Origin: Burkholderiaceae bacterium
GTDB lineage: Bacteria; Pseudomonadota; Gammaproteobacteria; Burkholderiales; Burkholderiaceae_C
Assembly (NCBI GenBank): GCA_026125795.1
Contig: JAHCKM010000004.1
Span: forward strand, 806,001-870,000
Direction: 5' to 3'
DNA: 64,000 nucleotides
In this document: piece after piece, positions 18,760-27,344 of the stretch
Numbering within the stretch: position 1 is the stretch's first letter
Layout of the letters: the number at the start of each line of letters is the position of its first letter
Notes under the pieces: model-generated
Seen by the model: the letters and a program-made list of their open reading frames with translations, nothing else
The model's database searches: none
What the model was told of the DNA's origin: nothing
Program-made: the position numbers and the translations under genes

Positions 18760-20664
18760 ATGCAGGTTCGCTTTCCGATCGGTCGGGTCGCGTGGCGTCT
18801 GAACGCCGCCTTGGCTTCGATGGCGCTCGCCTGCGCGGTGCACGCGGCCGAGGCGCCCAAGCCCACCGTGGTCCAGGAGCCGCACTACGGCGACACGCTG
18901 TTCCGTTTCTGGCAGGACCAGTACTTCACGGCCATCACCGGCCTGATGACGTCGCAGCACTTCAACCGCGTGGCCCAGCATGCCGACGAGGCCGAGGTGC
19001 TACGCGGCGGCATGCTGCTCTCTTACGGCATGCACAAGGAGGCCGGCGAGATCTTCGCGCAGCTGATCGAGAAGGGCGCTGCACCGTCGGTGCGCGACCG
19101 CGCGTGGTACTACCTCGCCAAGATCCGTTACCAGCGCGGCTTCATCGATCAGGCGGAGGAAGCGGTCGCGCGCATCGAGAACAACCTGCCGCCGGCGCTG
19201 CAGGAAGAACGCGTGCTGCTGCAGTCGCAGCTGCTGATGGCGCGCGGCGACTTTGCCGGCGCCGCGCAGGTGCTCGAGGCGCTGGCCAAGAGCAGCAGCG
19301 CCGGCCTGTACGCGCGCTACAACCTCGGCGTGGCACTGGTGCGCTCGGGCGATCTGCCGCGCGGCATCGCGATGCTCGACGAGGTCGGCAAGGCGCCCGC
19401 CACGACGGAAGAATTCAAGGCCTTGCGCGACAAGGCCAACGTGGCGCTCGGTTATGCAGCCCTCGCCGACGAGAAGCCCGAGGCGGCCCGTGCGTTCCTC
19501 GAGCGCGTGCGCCTGTCCAGCATGTTGGCCAACAAGGCGCTGCTCGGCTTCGGCTGGGCATCGGCAGCGCTCAAGGAGCCCAAGAAGGCGCTGGTGCCGT
19601 GGAACGAGCTGGTCAGCGGCGCGCCGGGTCGCGACAGCGGTGACGCAGCGGTGCTCGAAGCGCGCATCGCGGTCGCCTTTGCGTACGCCGAGCTCGGCGC
19701 GTATGGGCAGTCGCTCGAGCGCTACCAGGACGCGATCAACGCGTTCGATCGCGAGCACGTGGCGCTCGACGAATCGATCGGCGCCATCCGCAAGGGCAAG
19801 CTGCTCGACGGCCTGCTCGAGAAGAACCCGGGTGATGAGATGGGCTGGTTCTGGAACATCCAGGAGCTGCCCGAGATGCCGCACGCGAGCCATCTGAACC
19901 AGGTGCTGGCGCAGCACGAGTTCCAGGAGGCGTTCAAGAACTGGCGCGACCTGCGTTTTCTGGCCAAGAACCTGCAGGGCTGGGCCGACACACTGGGCGT
20001 CTACAACGACATGCTGAGCAACCGTCGTCAGGCCTATGCCGACAAGCTGCCCAAGGTGCGCGACGACGCCGGCAAGCTCAACATCGCCGAATCGATCAAA
20101 CGCCGCGACGCGCTGGTCGCCGAACTGGAGAAGGCGGAAGCAGAAGCCGATCACGCCGCCGTCGCAGATGCCGCGCGTCGCATACAGATCGAACGAGTGG
20201 CGGACGTGCAGGCATTGATGCAGCGTGCCGGCGCGGATCCGGAGGTGGCTGCGGCCGCCGAGCGCGTGCGCCGCGTCGCTGGCGCGCTCACGTGGCAACT
20301 GGCGCAGGAGTTTCCCGACCGCCTGTGGACCCTCAAGAAGGCGCTGCGCACCATCAACATGGAGCTCGAGCTGGCGCAGGCGCGCGATGCCGCGCTGGCG
20401 CAGGCGCAGCGCGACGAGCCGGCGCGTCACGAGGCGTTTGCCAGGCGCATCGCCGCGCTCGAGGGCACGATCCGCGCGCTGATCCCGAAAGTGGCCGCGC
20501 TCACCAGCGAGCAACAGGGACAGGTGCAGGAACTCGCGGTGGCCGAACTCACGCGCCAGAAGGAACGCCTGGCGGCCTACACGACACAAGCCCGCTTCGC
20601 GGTGGCCCAACTCTATGACCGCGCCGCATTGGCGCGCAAGCCCGATGAAGCGAGCAAGCCGTAA
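18760..20664 (+). CDS. Exported TPR protein
   Basis: A 634-residue exported protein made mostly of tetratricopeptide-like helical pairs. A signal peptide ends near CAVHAAE (residue 30). Helical repeats with small-residue packing positions run from about residue 50 to 330 (RDRAWYYLAKIRYQRGFIDQ, ARYNLGVALVRSGDLPRGIA, EARIAVAFAYAELGAYGQSL). The C-terminal third is a long charged, probably coiled-coil region (RDALVAELEKAEAEADHAAV, ARRIAALEGTIRALIPKVAA). It overlaps the next gene by 20 bp. TPR proteins of this kind are scaffolds; here it likely organises the periplasmic or outer-membrane part of the Exb/AgmX assembly. Confidence 0.8.
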   Translation: MQVRFPIGRVAWRLNAALASMALACAVHAAEAPKPTVVQEPHYGDTLFRFWQDQYFTAITGLMTSQHFNRVAQHADEAEVLRGGMLLSYGMHKEAGEIFAQLIEKGAAPSVRDRAWYYLAKIRYQRGFIDQAEEAVARIENNLPPALQEERVLLQSQLLMARGDFAGAAQVLEALAKSSSAGLYARYNLGVALVRSGDLPRGIAMLDEVGKAPATTEEFKALRDKANVALGYAALADEKPEAARAFLERVRLSSMLANKALLGFGWASAALKEPKKALVPWNELVSGAPGRDSGDAAVLEARIAVAFAYAELGAYGQSLERYQDAINAFDREHVALDESIGAIRKGKLLDGLLEKNPGDEMGWFWNIQELPEMPHASHLNQVLAQHEFQEAFKNWRDLRFLAKNLQGWADTLGVYNDMLSNRRQAYADKLPKVRDDAGKLNIAESIKRRDALVAELEKAEAEADHAAVADAARRIQIERVADVQALMQRAGADPEVAAAAERVRRVAGALTWQLAQEFPDRLWTLKKALRTINMELELAQARDAALAQAQRDEPARHEAFARRIAALEGTIRALIPKVAALTSEQQGQVQELAVAELTRQKERLAAYTTQARFAVAQLYDRAALARKPDEASKP

Positions 20665-23479
20665 CGCCGCCGCCCCGGGGCACTTGCGCACGCTGACGCT
20701 GTGCGCCGTTCTGGCGCTCCTGTCTGCATGCGCGAGCAAGCGCACGGCGCAAGAGGCCGACAACGCGCCCACACTCAAGACGCTGTCGGGCCGCGAGGCC
20801 GACGTGCCCGAAGACAAGGGCATCCAGGCCGACGTGGGCGATGCCATCGCCGCGTACCGCAAGTTCCTCGAGGCAGCAGCGCCCAAAGCGCAGCAGCGCA
20901 CCGAGGCGATGCGCCGCCTGGGCGACCTGGAAATGGACGCTGCGGACGATCGCATCGCTTCCGGCACGGTGGCCACGCCGGACTACAAGGCGGCGATCAC
21001 GCGCTACGAAGAGTATTTGAAGGAGCATCCCAAGGATCCGGCCAACGACCGCGTGCTCTACCAGGTGGCGCGCGCACACGAGCAGGGCGGCAATCTAGAG
21101 CAGGCGATCAAGACGCTCGACCGCCTGGTGGCCGAGTACCCCAAGACCCGGCATCACGACGAAGCGCAGTTCCGACGCGGCGAGATCCTCTTCGCGATGC
21201 GCGACTATGCCAAGGCCGAGGTCGCGTTCACCAATGTGATGAAGGGTGATTCCGGCAACCCGTTCCATGAGCGGTCGCTCTACATGCACGGCTGGTCGCT
21301 GTTCAAGCAGGGCCGCCTCGAGGACGCGCTGCAGTCGTTCTTCGCGGTGCTCGACCGCAAACCCGCGCTGAAGGATGAAGAGGCCGACATCGCCGATCTC
21401 GCCCAGCTCTCGCGCGCCGACCGCGAGCTGGTGGAAGACACGTTCCGCGTCACCAGCATCAGCCTGCAGAACCTGCAGGGCGCGGCGTCGATCCCGGGTT
21501 ATGTCAGCAACGACGAGCGCAAGGGCTACGAGTTCCGCATATACCAGCAGCTCGGCGAGCTGTACATCAGACAGGATCGTGTCAAGGACGCGGCCGATAC
21601 CTTCGGCGCCTTCGTCAAACAGCAGCCGCTGCACGTGCAGGCGCCGCAGCTGCAGGCGCGCGTGATCGAGATCTACCAGCAGGCCGGTTTCGGCACGCTG
21701 GCGCTCGATGCGAAGAAGGACTACGTGTCGCGCTATGGCATCGACAGCGAGTTCCGCAAGGCCAATCCCGAGGGCTGGGAACGCGCGCGCCCGCTGGTGA
21801 AGACGCACCTCACCGAACTGGCGCGCCATCACCACGCGCTGGCGCAAAAGAGCAAGTCCTCTGCCGACTACCAGGAGGCCGTGCGTTGGTACCGCGCGTA
21901 CATCGGCTCGTTCCCCGAGGACCCGGACACCGCGCAGAACAACTTTCTGCTGGCCGAGCTGCTGTTCGAGGACAAGCAGCTGTTCGACGCCGCCACCGAG
22001 TACGAGAAGGTCGCCTACGGCTACCCGGCGCACGCCAAGAGCGCCGACGCCGGCTACGCGGCGCTGCTCAGCTACGCCGGTCTGGAGAAGGCGGCCGGCG
22101 CGAGTGACCTGTCAAAGCTACAGCGCACGAGCGTCGACAGCGCGCTGCGCTTCGCCAAGGCATTCCCGGGTGACACACGCACCGGCTCGGTTGTGACCAA
22201 TGCGTCGGAGAAGCTGTTCACGCTAAAGGACGAGCGCGCCGCCGAGGTGGCGCAGATGGTGCTGAAGCTCGAGCCGCCGGCCACCGCCGATCAGCGCCGC
22301 GTGGCGTGGACCGTGATCTCGCACAGCGCGTTCGACAAGGGCGCCTTCGCCGATGCCGAGAAGGGCTATCGCGAAGTGATCGCGCTCACACCGGAGCGCG
22401 ATCCCAAGCGCAGCGAGCTGGTGGAGCGCGTGGCAGCATCGGTCTACAAGCAGGGCGAGCAGGCGCGCGCCGAGGGCAAGCTGCGCGAGGCGGTGGGCCA
22501 CTTCGATCGCGTGGCCACCGTGGCGCCCACATCGAGCATCCGCGTCAACGCGCAGTACGACGCCGCGGCCGCGTTGATGGCGTTGAAGGATTGGGACGCC
22601 GCCACTGCGGCGCTGGAAGACTTCCGCCGCCGCAACCCGAACCACCCGCTGGCCGCCGAAGTCGGCCCCAAGCTGGCCGCGGCCTATCTGGAGAAGGGCC
22701 AGGGCGCGCAGGCGGCGGTGGAGTTCGAGCGCCTGGCCGGCACGCACAAGGATCCGTCGATCGCCAAGTCATCGTTGTGGCAGGCCGCCGAGCTGTACGA
22801 GAAGAGCGGCTCGCGCAGCGCCGCTGCCAGGGCCTACGAGCGCTACATCAAGCAGTACCCCGAGTCATTGGAGACCAGCATCGAGGTGCGCTACCGCCTC
22901 GCGCGTCTGGCCAAGGCCGACGGCAATGCAACGCGCGAGTTCCAGTTGATGAAGGAGATCCACCAGGCCGACCTAGCCGGCGGTGCGCGCCGCACCGACC
23001 GCACGCGCTACCTCGGCGCGACCGCGGCATTGGCGATCGCCGAGCCGGTGGCCGATGCGTATCGAAAGGTTGCATTGGTCGAGCCTTTGCAGCGCAATCT
23101 GAAACTGAAGAAAACAAAGATGGAAGAGGCGTTAAAGGCCTATGCTGCGGCCGCAAACTACGGCGTGGCCGACATCACGACGGCAGCGACTTATCACACC
23201 GCTTCGCTGTATCAGGACTTCGGCAAAGCTATGCTCACTTCGCAACGCCCGAAGAAGCTGTCGAAGGCCGAGCTAGAACAGTACAACGTGATGCTCGAAG
23301 AGCAGGCGTTCCCATTCGAAGAGAAGGCGATGGAACTGCACGAGGTCAACGCCAAGCGTGCGGCCTCCGGCCTCTACGACAAGTGGGTGCAGGAGAGCTT
23401 CAAGTCGCTGGCCACCTTGCGGCCGGTGCGCTATGGCAAGTTGGAGCGCAGTGAAAGCGTGATCGATGCGATTCGTTGA
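20645..23479 (+). CDS. Large TPR lipoprotein
   Basis: A 944-residue predicted lipoprotein; the lipobox ALLSAC places the lipidated cysteine at residue 29. Nearly the whole mature chain consists of TPR-type repeats (VLYQVARAHEQGGNLEQAI, AQFRRGEILFAMRDYAKAEV, LLAELLFEDKQLFDAATEY, LWQAAELYEKSGSRSAAARA). Length and composition resemble the large TPR proteins found beside ExbB/ExbD-type motors, and the TPR lipoproteins of the Myxococcus Glt system, though no orthology can be proven here. ATG 20645 gives a good signal peptide; a reading from 20615 would add ten residues before it. It overlaps the following lipoprotein gene by 14 bp. Confidence 0.82.
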   Translation: MKRASRNAAAPGHLRTLTLCAVLALLSACASKRTAQEADNAPTLKTLSGREADVPEDKGIQADVGDAIAAYRKFLEAAAPKAQQRTEAMRRLGDLEMDAADDRIASGTVATPDYKAAITRYEEYLKEHPKDPANDRVLYQVARAHEQGGNLEQAIKTLDRLVAEYPKTRHHDEAQFRRGEILFAMRDYAKAEVAFTNVMKGDSGNPFHERSLYMHGWSLFKQGRLEDALQSFFAVLDRKPALKDEEADIADLAQLSRADRELVEDTFRVTSISLQNLQGAASIPGYVSNDERKGYEFRIYQQLGELYIRQDRVKDAADTFGAFVKQQPLHVQAPQLQARVIEIYQQAGFGTLALDAKKDYVSRYGIDSEFRKANPEGWERARPLVKTHLTELARHHHALAQKSKSSADYQEAVRWYRAYIGSFPEDPDTAQNNFLLAELLFEDKQLFDAATEYEKVAYGYPAHAKSADAGYAALLSYAGLEKAAGASDLSKLQRTSVDSALRFAKAFPGDTRTGSVVTNASEKLFTLKDERAAEVAQMVLKLEPPATADQRRVAWTVISHSAFDKGAFADAEKGYREVIALTPERDPKRSELVERVAASVYKQGEQARAEGKLREAVGHFDRVATVAPTSSIRVNAQYDAAAALMALKDWDAATAALEDFRRRNPNHPLAAEVGPKLAAAYLEKGQGAQAAVEFERLAGTHKDPSIAKSSLWQAAELYEKSGSRSAAARAYERYIKQYPESLETSIEVRYRLARLAKADGNATREFQLMKEIHQADLAGGARRTDRTRYLGATAALAIAEPVADAYRKVALVEPLQRNLKLKKTKMEEALKAYAAAANYGVADITTAATYHTASLYQDFGKAMLTSQRPKKLSKAELEQYNVMLEEQAFPFEEKAMELHEVNAKRAASGLYDKWVQESFKSLATLRPVRYGKLERSESVIDAIR

Positions 23480-24218
23480 ACAACGCCTACTGCTGGCTCG
23501 CGGTTCGATCGCCGCGTTGGTTGCTGCGTTGTCGGCCTGCGCATCGATGCCGGATCCTGTGGCCTTGGTCAAGCAAGTGATCACGCCAGTCGAGGAGGCC
23601 AAGCCGGCACCCGAAGCCGCCAAGCCCGCTCAGCCGGTGGCCGCTGAGCCCGCAACGCCATCCGCGACTGCGCCGGCGGCTGCGGCGCCGGTGCAAGCCG
23701 AGCCTGAAGTGCCGGTCGACCCGCGTGCGCAGGCCGCGTTCGACACCGCGCGCCGTGCGATGCGTGCCGGCCGCGCCGACGAGGCCGAACGGCAACTCAA
23801 GGCACTGGCCGCCTCGCACCCCGAACTTGGCGGCGTGCACGCCAATCTCGGTCTGCTGTACCGCCAGGCCGGCAAGCTGCCCGAAGCGGTGGCGGCGATG
23901 GAGAAGGCCGTGCAAGCGAGCCCCAGACAGGCCGTGTTCCACAACCAGCTCGGCATCACCTATCGCCAGAAAGGCGAGTTCACCAAGGCGCGTGATGCGT
24001 ACGAGAAGGCGATCGTGCTTGATGCCGCCTACGCATCGCCGGTGCTCAATCTCGGCATCCTGAACGACCTGTACCTGCAGGACCGCAAGCGCGCGCTGGC
24101 GCTGTACGACCAGTACCTCGCGCTGGCCGGCGGCGATGCGGCGGTCACCAAGTGGGTGGCCGATCTCAAGAACCGCAAGGACGACCACGTCGCGCTCAGC
24201 GTCAAGGAGAAACCATGA
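23466..24218 (+). CDS. TPR lipoprotein
   Basis: A 250-residue lipoprotein with lipobox AALSAC (Cys25), an alanine/proline/glutamate-rich linker (about residues 38-85) that could span peptidoglycan, and three to four canonical TPR units from residue 88 (FDTARRAMRAGRADEAERQL, VHANLGLLYRQAGKLPEAVA, HNQLGITYRQKGEFTKARDA). It overlaps the upstream TPR gene by 14 bp and the next small gene by ATGA, so these are translated as a coupled set. Role inferred: an outer-membrane-tethered scaffold subunit. Confidence 0.82.
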   Translation: MRFVEQRLLLARGSIAALVAALSACASMPDPVALVKQVITPVEEAKPAPEAAKPAQPVAAEPATPSATAPAAAAPVQAEPEVPVDPRAQAAFDTARRAMRAGRADEAERQLKALAASHPELGGVHANLGLLYRQAGKLPEAVAAMEKAVQASPRQAVFHNQLGITYRQKGEFTKARDAYEKAIVLDAAYASPVLNLGILNDLYLQDRKRALALYDQYLALAGGDAAVTKWVADLKNRKDDHVALSVKEKP

Positions 24219-24502
24219 CGCGCAATCGCGTGGCGGTCGTGCTCGCTGCTTTGGCGTCGATTCCGGCACTGGCGCAAGACCGTGCCGACATCGATCGCAC
24301 GCAGATCATCGGCAACCGTGAGTTGCCCAAGGTGCTGTACATCGTGCCGTGGAAGAAGCCGCTGCAAGGCGACCTGTCGGGTCGTCCGTTGGGCAGCGTG
24401 CTCGACGAAGCGCTGGCACCGGTGGACCGCGATGTGTTCCGGCGCCAGGTGCGCTACGACGGCATGACCCAGGCGCGCCCCGCGACGCCGCTGGCCAAGT
24501 GA
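24215..24502 (+). CDS. Small exported protein of unknown function
   Basis: A 95-residue protein with a signal peptide (MTRNRVAVVLAALASIPALA) and a short mature part: DRADIDRTQIIGNRELPKVL, then YIVPWKKPLQGDL. The segment IIGNRELPKVLYIVPWK is strikingly hydrophobic-aromatic for so small a protein. The AAGGAG site 5 bp upstream and the ATGA overlap with the TPR lipoprotein fix the start. I do not recognise the family. Its place directly before exbB suggests a small partner of the Exb/AgmX complex. Confidence 0.72.
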   Translation: MTRNRVAVVLAALASIPALAQDRADIDRTQIIGNRELPKVLYIVPWKKPLQGDLSGRPLGSVLDEALAPVDRDVFRRQVRYDGMTQARPATPLAK

Positions 24503-24564
24503 CCTTTGTTTTCCCAGCCGCTCCAGCCCACGCTCGAGCCGACACAGTGACAGGAGAGTGAGTG

Positions 24565-25218
24565 ATGAGTGCGTTCGATACCGCGGTTAAATTCTTCCAG
24601 GACAGCGGCCTGTTCATCTACCCCAGCATCTTGATCATGTCGCTGGGTTTGACGATCGCCATCGAGCGTTTCGTGTTCCTCGCCCGAGCCCGCGCCGAGA
24701 ACCGCAAGCTGTGGGAGCAGATGCTGCCGATGCTGCAAAGCGGCAAGTTCAAGGAGGTGCAGCACGTGTCGGGCAAGTCCGACGCGGCCATCGGCAAGAT
24801 CGTGTCCAATGGCCTGCACCGGATGCAATCGCCGGCGCGCCGCGAGGACATCGACGCCGCGATGGAGGAGGGCATGATGGAGATCGTGCCGCGTCTGGAG
24901 AAGCGCACCCACTACATCGCCACCTTCGCCAACGTGATCACGCTGGTTGGCCTGCTGGGCACGATCATCGGTCTGATCAAGGGCTTTACCGCGGTGGCCA
25001 GTGTCAACCCGGCCGAGAAGGCCGAGATGCTGTCGGCGTCGATCTCGATCGCGATGAACAACACCGCGTTCGCGCTGATGGTGGCGATCCCCTTCCTGCT
25101 GATTCACGCCTTCTTGCAGGCGCGCACCAGCGAGATCGTCGACGGCCTGGAGGCGGCGAAGATCAGCTTCCTGAACCTGGTGCAACGCGTGAAGGCCGAG
25201 GCCACGCCGGCGCGCTGA
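24565..25218 (+). CDS. ExbB/TolQ/MotA-family proton channel subunit
   Basis: A 217-residue inner-membrane protein of the MotA/TolQ/ExbB family. Three transmembrane segments are visible: about residues 15-37 (FIYPSILIMSLGLTIAIERF), 118-140 (VITLVGLLGTIIGLIKGF) and 163-190 (AMNNTAFALMVAIPFLLIHA). The conserved threonines of the proton pathway are present in LLGTIIG and NNTAFAL. An AGGAGAG site precedes ATG 24565. It begins the module ExbB-ExbD-ExbD-AgmX, which would convert proton motive force into work on periplasmic or outer-membrane partners. One TolQ-like plus two TolR-like subunits matches the stoichiometry of the Myxococcus AglR/AglQ/AglS motor genes. Confidence 0.9.
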   Translation: MSAFDTAVKFFQDSGLFIYPSILIMSLGLTIAIERFVFLARARAENRKLWEQMLPMLQSGKFKEVQHVSGKSDAAIGKIVSNGLHRMQSPARREDIDAAMEEGMMEIVPRLEKRTHYIATFANVITLVGLLGTIIGLIKGFTAVASVNPAEKAEMLSASISIAMNNTAFALMVAIPFLLIHAFLQARTSEIVDGLEAAKISFLNLVQRVKAEATPAR

Positions 25219-25258
25219 TCCCACCCACGCTCCGTTCCGCAGCGAAAGCGAGATTGCC

Positions 25259-25762
25259 ATGCGTGTGAGACGCCTGCGCAAGGAAGTGGCCGCGCTCGAG
25301 GTCACTGCGTTCATCAACCTGATCGTGGTGCTGGTGCCGTTCCTGTTGTCCACGGCCGTGTTCACGCGGCTGTCGGTGATGGACCTGAGCCTGCCGGCTC
25401 AGTCGAGCAACAAGCTCGAGCAACTCAAGGCCAACGACCTGAAGCTCGAGATCGTGATCCGCCCTGAGGCGCTCGAAGTCGGCGACCGCATCGGCGGCCT
25501 GATCCAGCGCATCGAGATGAAGGACGGCCGCCACGACGTCAAGGCGCTCAACACGCTGATGCAGTCGGTGAAACAGAAGTTTCCCGAGACCAAGGCCGCG
25601 AGCGTGCTGTCGGAGCCCGACACGTCGTACGAGGTGCTGGTGCAGGTGATGGATGCCGTGCGTTCGGGCCGCAGCGCCAACGGCGGCACCAAGCTCGTGC
25701 GCGTGGAGCTGTTCCCAGACGTGTCGGTGGGTGACGCGCCGGTGCGCACGAAGGGCTCTTGA
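25259..25762 (+). CDS. ExbD/TolR-family protein, Asp-to-Asn variant
   Basis: A 167-residue ExbD/TolR-type protein with one N-terminal transmembrane helix (about 17-38) and a periplasmic domain. In ExbD, TolR and MotB this helix starts with a proton-binding aspartate in a pattern such as PLIDVVLVLL; here the aligned stretch reads TAFINLIVVLVPFLL, with Asn20 at that place. The periplasmic domain keeps the family layout (LKLEIVIRPEALEVGDRIGG, then a helix and VLSEPDTSYEVLVQVMDAVR). It is immediately followed by a second exbD that keeps the aspartate, so this one is likely a non-protonating partner in a heterodimer. The start is ATG 25259, 40 bp after exbB. Confidence 0.85.
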   Translation: MRVRRLRKEVAALEVTAFINLIVVLVPFLLSTAVFTRLSVMDLSLPAQSSNKLEQLKANDLKLEIVIRPEALEVGDRIGGLIQRIEMKDGRHDVKALNTLMQSVKQKFPETKAASVLSEPDTSYEVLVQVMDAVRSGRSANGGTKLVRVELFPDVSVGDAPVRTKGS

Positions 25763-26256
25763 TGAACCTCACGCCGATCCAGAAACGCGCGGTGCGCAAG
25801 CGGCGCAACAAGACCGACCTGGACATGAACCTGGTCGCGCTGATCGACATCTTCACGATCCTGATCTTCTTCTTGTTGTCCAGTGCCACTGAGGTCGAGA
25901 CGCTGCCGAGCTATCGTGCGGTCAAGCTGCCCGAGTCCACCGCCGACGCACAGCCGAAGGAAACCATCGTCGTGCTGGTCAGCGGTACCGAGATCGTGGT
26001 CGACGGCCGCAAGGTTGCCGATGTGGCCGACGTGATGAAGGCCAAGGACGATGTCATCCCGACCCTGCAGGCGGAGCTCGAGTTGTTGTCCAAGCGCCAG
26101 GTGATTCGCGAGAAGAACCAGGCGTTGAAGACGGCGGTCACTATCATGGGCGACAAGGACATCCCGTACCGCCTGCTGCGCAAGGTGATGGTCACCAGCG
26201 CGCGCGCCAACTTCACCGACGTGTCGTTCGCGGTGCGTCAGAGGTTCGAGGTATGA
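25762..26256 (+). CDS. ExbD/TolR-family protein (canonical Asp)
   Basis: A 164-residue ExbD/TolR-like protein. A basic N-terminus (KRAVRKRRNK) precedes a transmembrane helix DMNLVALIDIFTILIFFLL, with the proton-carrying aspartate in ALIDIF (about residue 29). The periplasmic domain includes ETIVVLVSGTEIVVDGRKVAD and a C-terminal strand TDVSFAVRQRFEV. The start codon overlaps the stop of the previous exbD by one base (TGATG). Paired with the Asn-containing paralogue it would form an asymmetric stator-like dimer within the ExbB ring. The gene also overlaps agmX-like by ATGA. Confidence 0.88.
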   Translation: MNLTPIQKRAVRKRRNKTDLDMNLVALIDIFTILIFFLLSSATEVETLPSYRAVKLPESTADAQPKETIVVLVSGTEIVVDGRKVADVADVMKAKDDVIPTLQAELELLSKRQVIREKNQALKTAVTIMGDKDIPYRLLRKVMVTSARANFTDVSFAVRQRFEV

Positions 26257-27344
26257 GAGCGGCCGCGGCCTCTGCGGGATCGCTCTACGCGATCTCGTTC
26301 CGCCAGTCGATCCTGCCGTGGGCCGACTCGCCGGCCGACCTGGCGCGATTCCGGCGCATCCGCAACCGCGTGCTGATCGTGGCCGCGCTGTTGAGCCTGC
26401 TGTTCCTGCTGCTGCCGCGCCCCCAGCACGACCGGACCGACGTCGCCGAGTTGCCGCCGCAGCTCGCCAAGATCGTCCTCGAGCGGGAGACGCCGGCCCC
26501 ACCGCCGCCTCCCCCGGCGCCGGTGAAGGTGGAGAAGAAGGAAGAGCAAGTCGCCAACGCCCATCCGAAGAAGCCCGACGATCCGAAGCCCGAGACGGTG
26601 AAGCAGCCGGTGCCCGAGGCGCGCAACCCCAAGCCCAACAAGGCGCCGGGTGAAGAAGGCATCCGCCGCAAGGCCGCCGGCGTCGGTCTGCTGGCGATGA
26701 AGGACCAGATCGCCGAGATCCGCGGGGCCCCGGTCGCGGTGCAGCTCAATCAGGAGATCAAGCAGGGCAAGGGCGTCGGCACCGGCGTCGGCGCAGGGGT
26801 CGGTGCGGGCAATGAGCTCGGCATCCCGGTGCGCGCAATGATCACCAGCAACGTCACCGGCGGTTCCGGCGGCATCAACACCGCGGCCTACAGCCGCAAC
26901 ACCGGCGGCGGCGGGCTCGCCGGCCGCGCCACCACGCTGGTCGAAGGCGTGGCCGGTGGCGGCGGTGGCGGCGGGTATGGCGGTGGCGGCGTCAAGGGCG
27001 ACGGCACCGGCGCAGGCCGTGGCGGCTCGCTGCACAAGGGCGGCAGCGGCAAGGCCTCGCGCTCGATCGAAGAGATCAAGCTGGTGTTCGAGCGCAACAA
27101 AGGCGCGATCTACGCCATCTACAACCGTGCGCTGCGCGAAGATCCGTCGTTGCAGGGCAAGGTTGTGGTCGAGCTGAAGATCGCGCCGTCGGGCGAAGTG
27201 GTCGACGTGCGCGTGCTGTCGAGCGAGCTGAAAGCCTCCGATCTGGAGCGCAAGCTGCTGGCGCGCATCAAGAGCTTCGACTTCGGCTCCAAGGACGTCG
27301 ACGTGATGGTGGTGTCCTGGCCGGTGGACTTCCTGCCGTCGTGA
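26253..27344 (+). CDS. AgmX/PglI-domain TonB-like energy transducer
   Basis: A 363-residue protein. A single transmembrane helix (about residues 39-54, RVLIVAALLSLLFLLL) follows a cytoplasmic N-terminus; then come a proline/lysine-rich stretch (about 78-135) that could cross the periplasm, a glycine-rich linker (about 170-265), and a C-terminal AgmX/PglI domain (IEEIKLVFERNKGAIYAIYN, GKVVVELKIAPSGEVVDVRV) of TonB-like topology. AgmX is the older name of GltJ, the inner-membrane transducer of the Myxococcus gliding machinery. Here it closes the operon and probably carries ExbB/ExbD energy to the TPR and barrel proteins encoded upstream. A hairpin directly follows its stop. Confidence 0.87.
   Translation: MRAAAASAGSLYAISFRQSILPWADSPADLARFRRIRNRVLIVAALLSLLFLLLPRPQHDRTDVAELPPQLAKIVLERETPAPPPPPPAPVKVEKKEEQVANAHPKKPDDPKPETVKQPVPEARNPKPNKAPGEEGIRRKAAGVGLLAMKDQIAEIRGAPVAVQLNQEIKQGKGVGTGVGAGVGAGNELGIPVRAMITSNVTGGSGGINTAAYSRNTGGGGLAGRATTLVEGVAGGGGGGGYGGGGVKGDGTGAGRGGSLHKGGSGKASRSIEEIKLVFERNKGAIYAIYNRALREDPSLQGKVVVELKIAPSGEVVDVRVLSSELKASDLERKLLARIKSFDFGSKDVDVMVVSWPVDFLPS

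Noticed and set aside
19000-20976. Minus-strand open frame of about 650 codons opposite the TPR genes
   Set aside because: Antisense to two overlapping exported TPR genes; no signal, domain or ribosome site.
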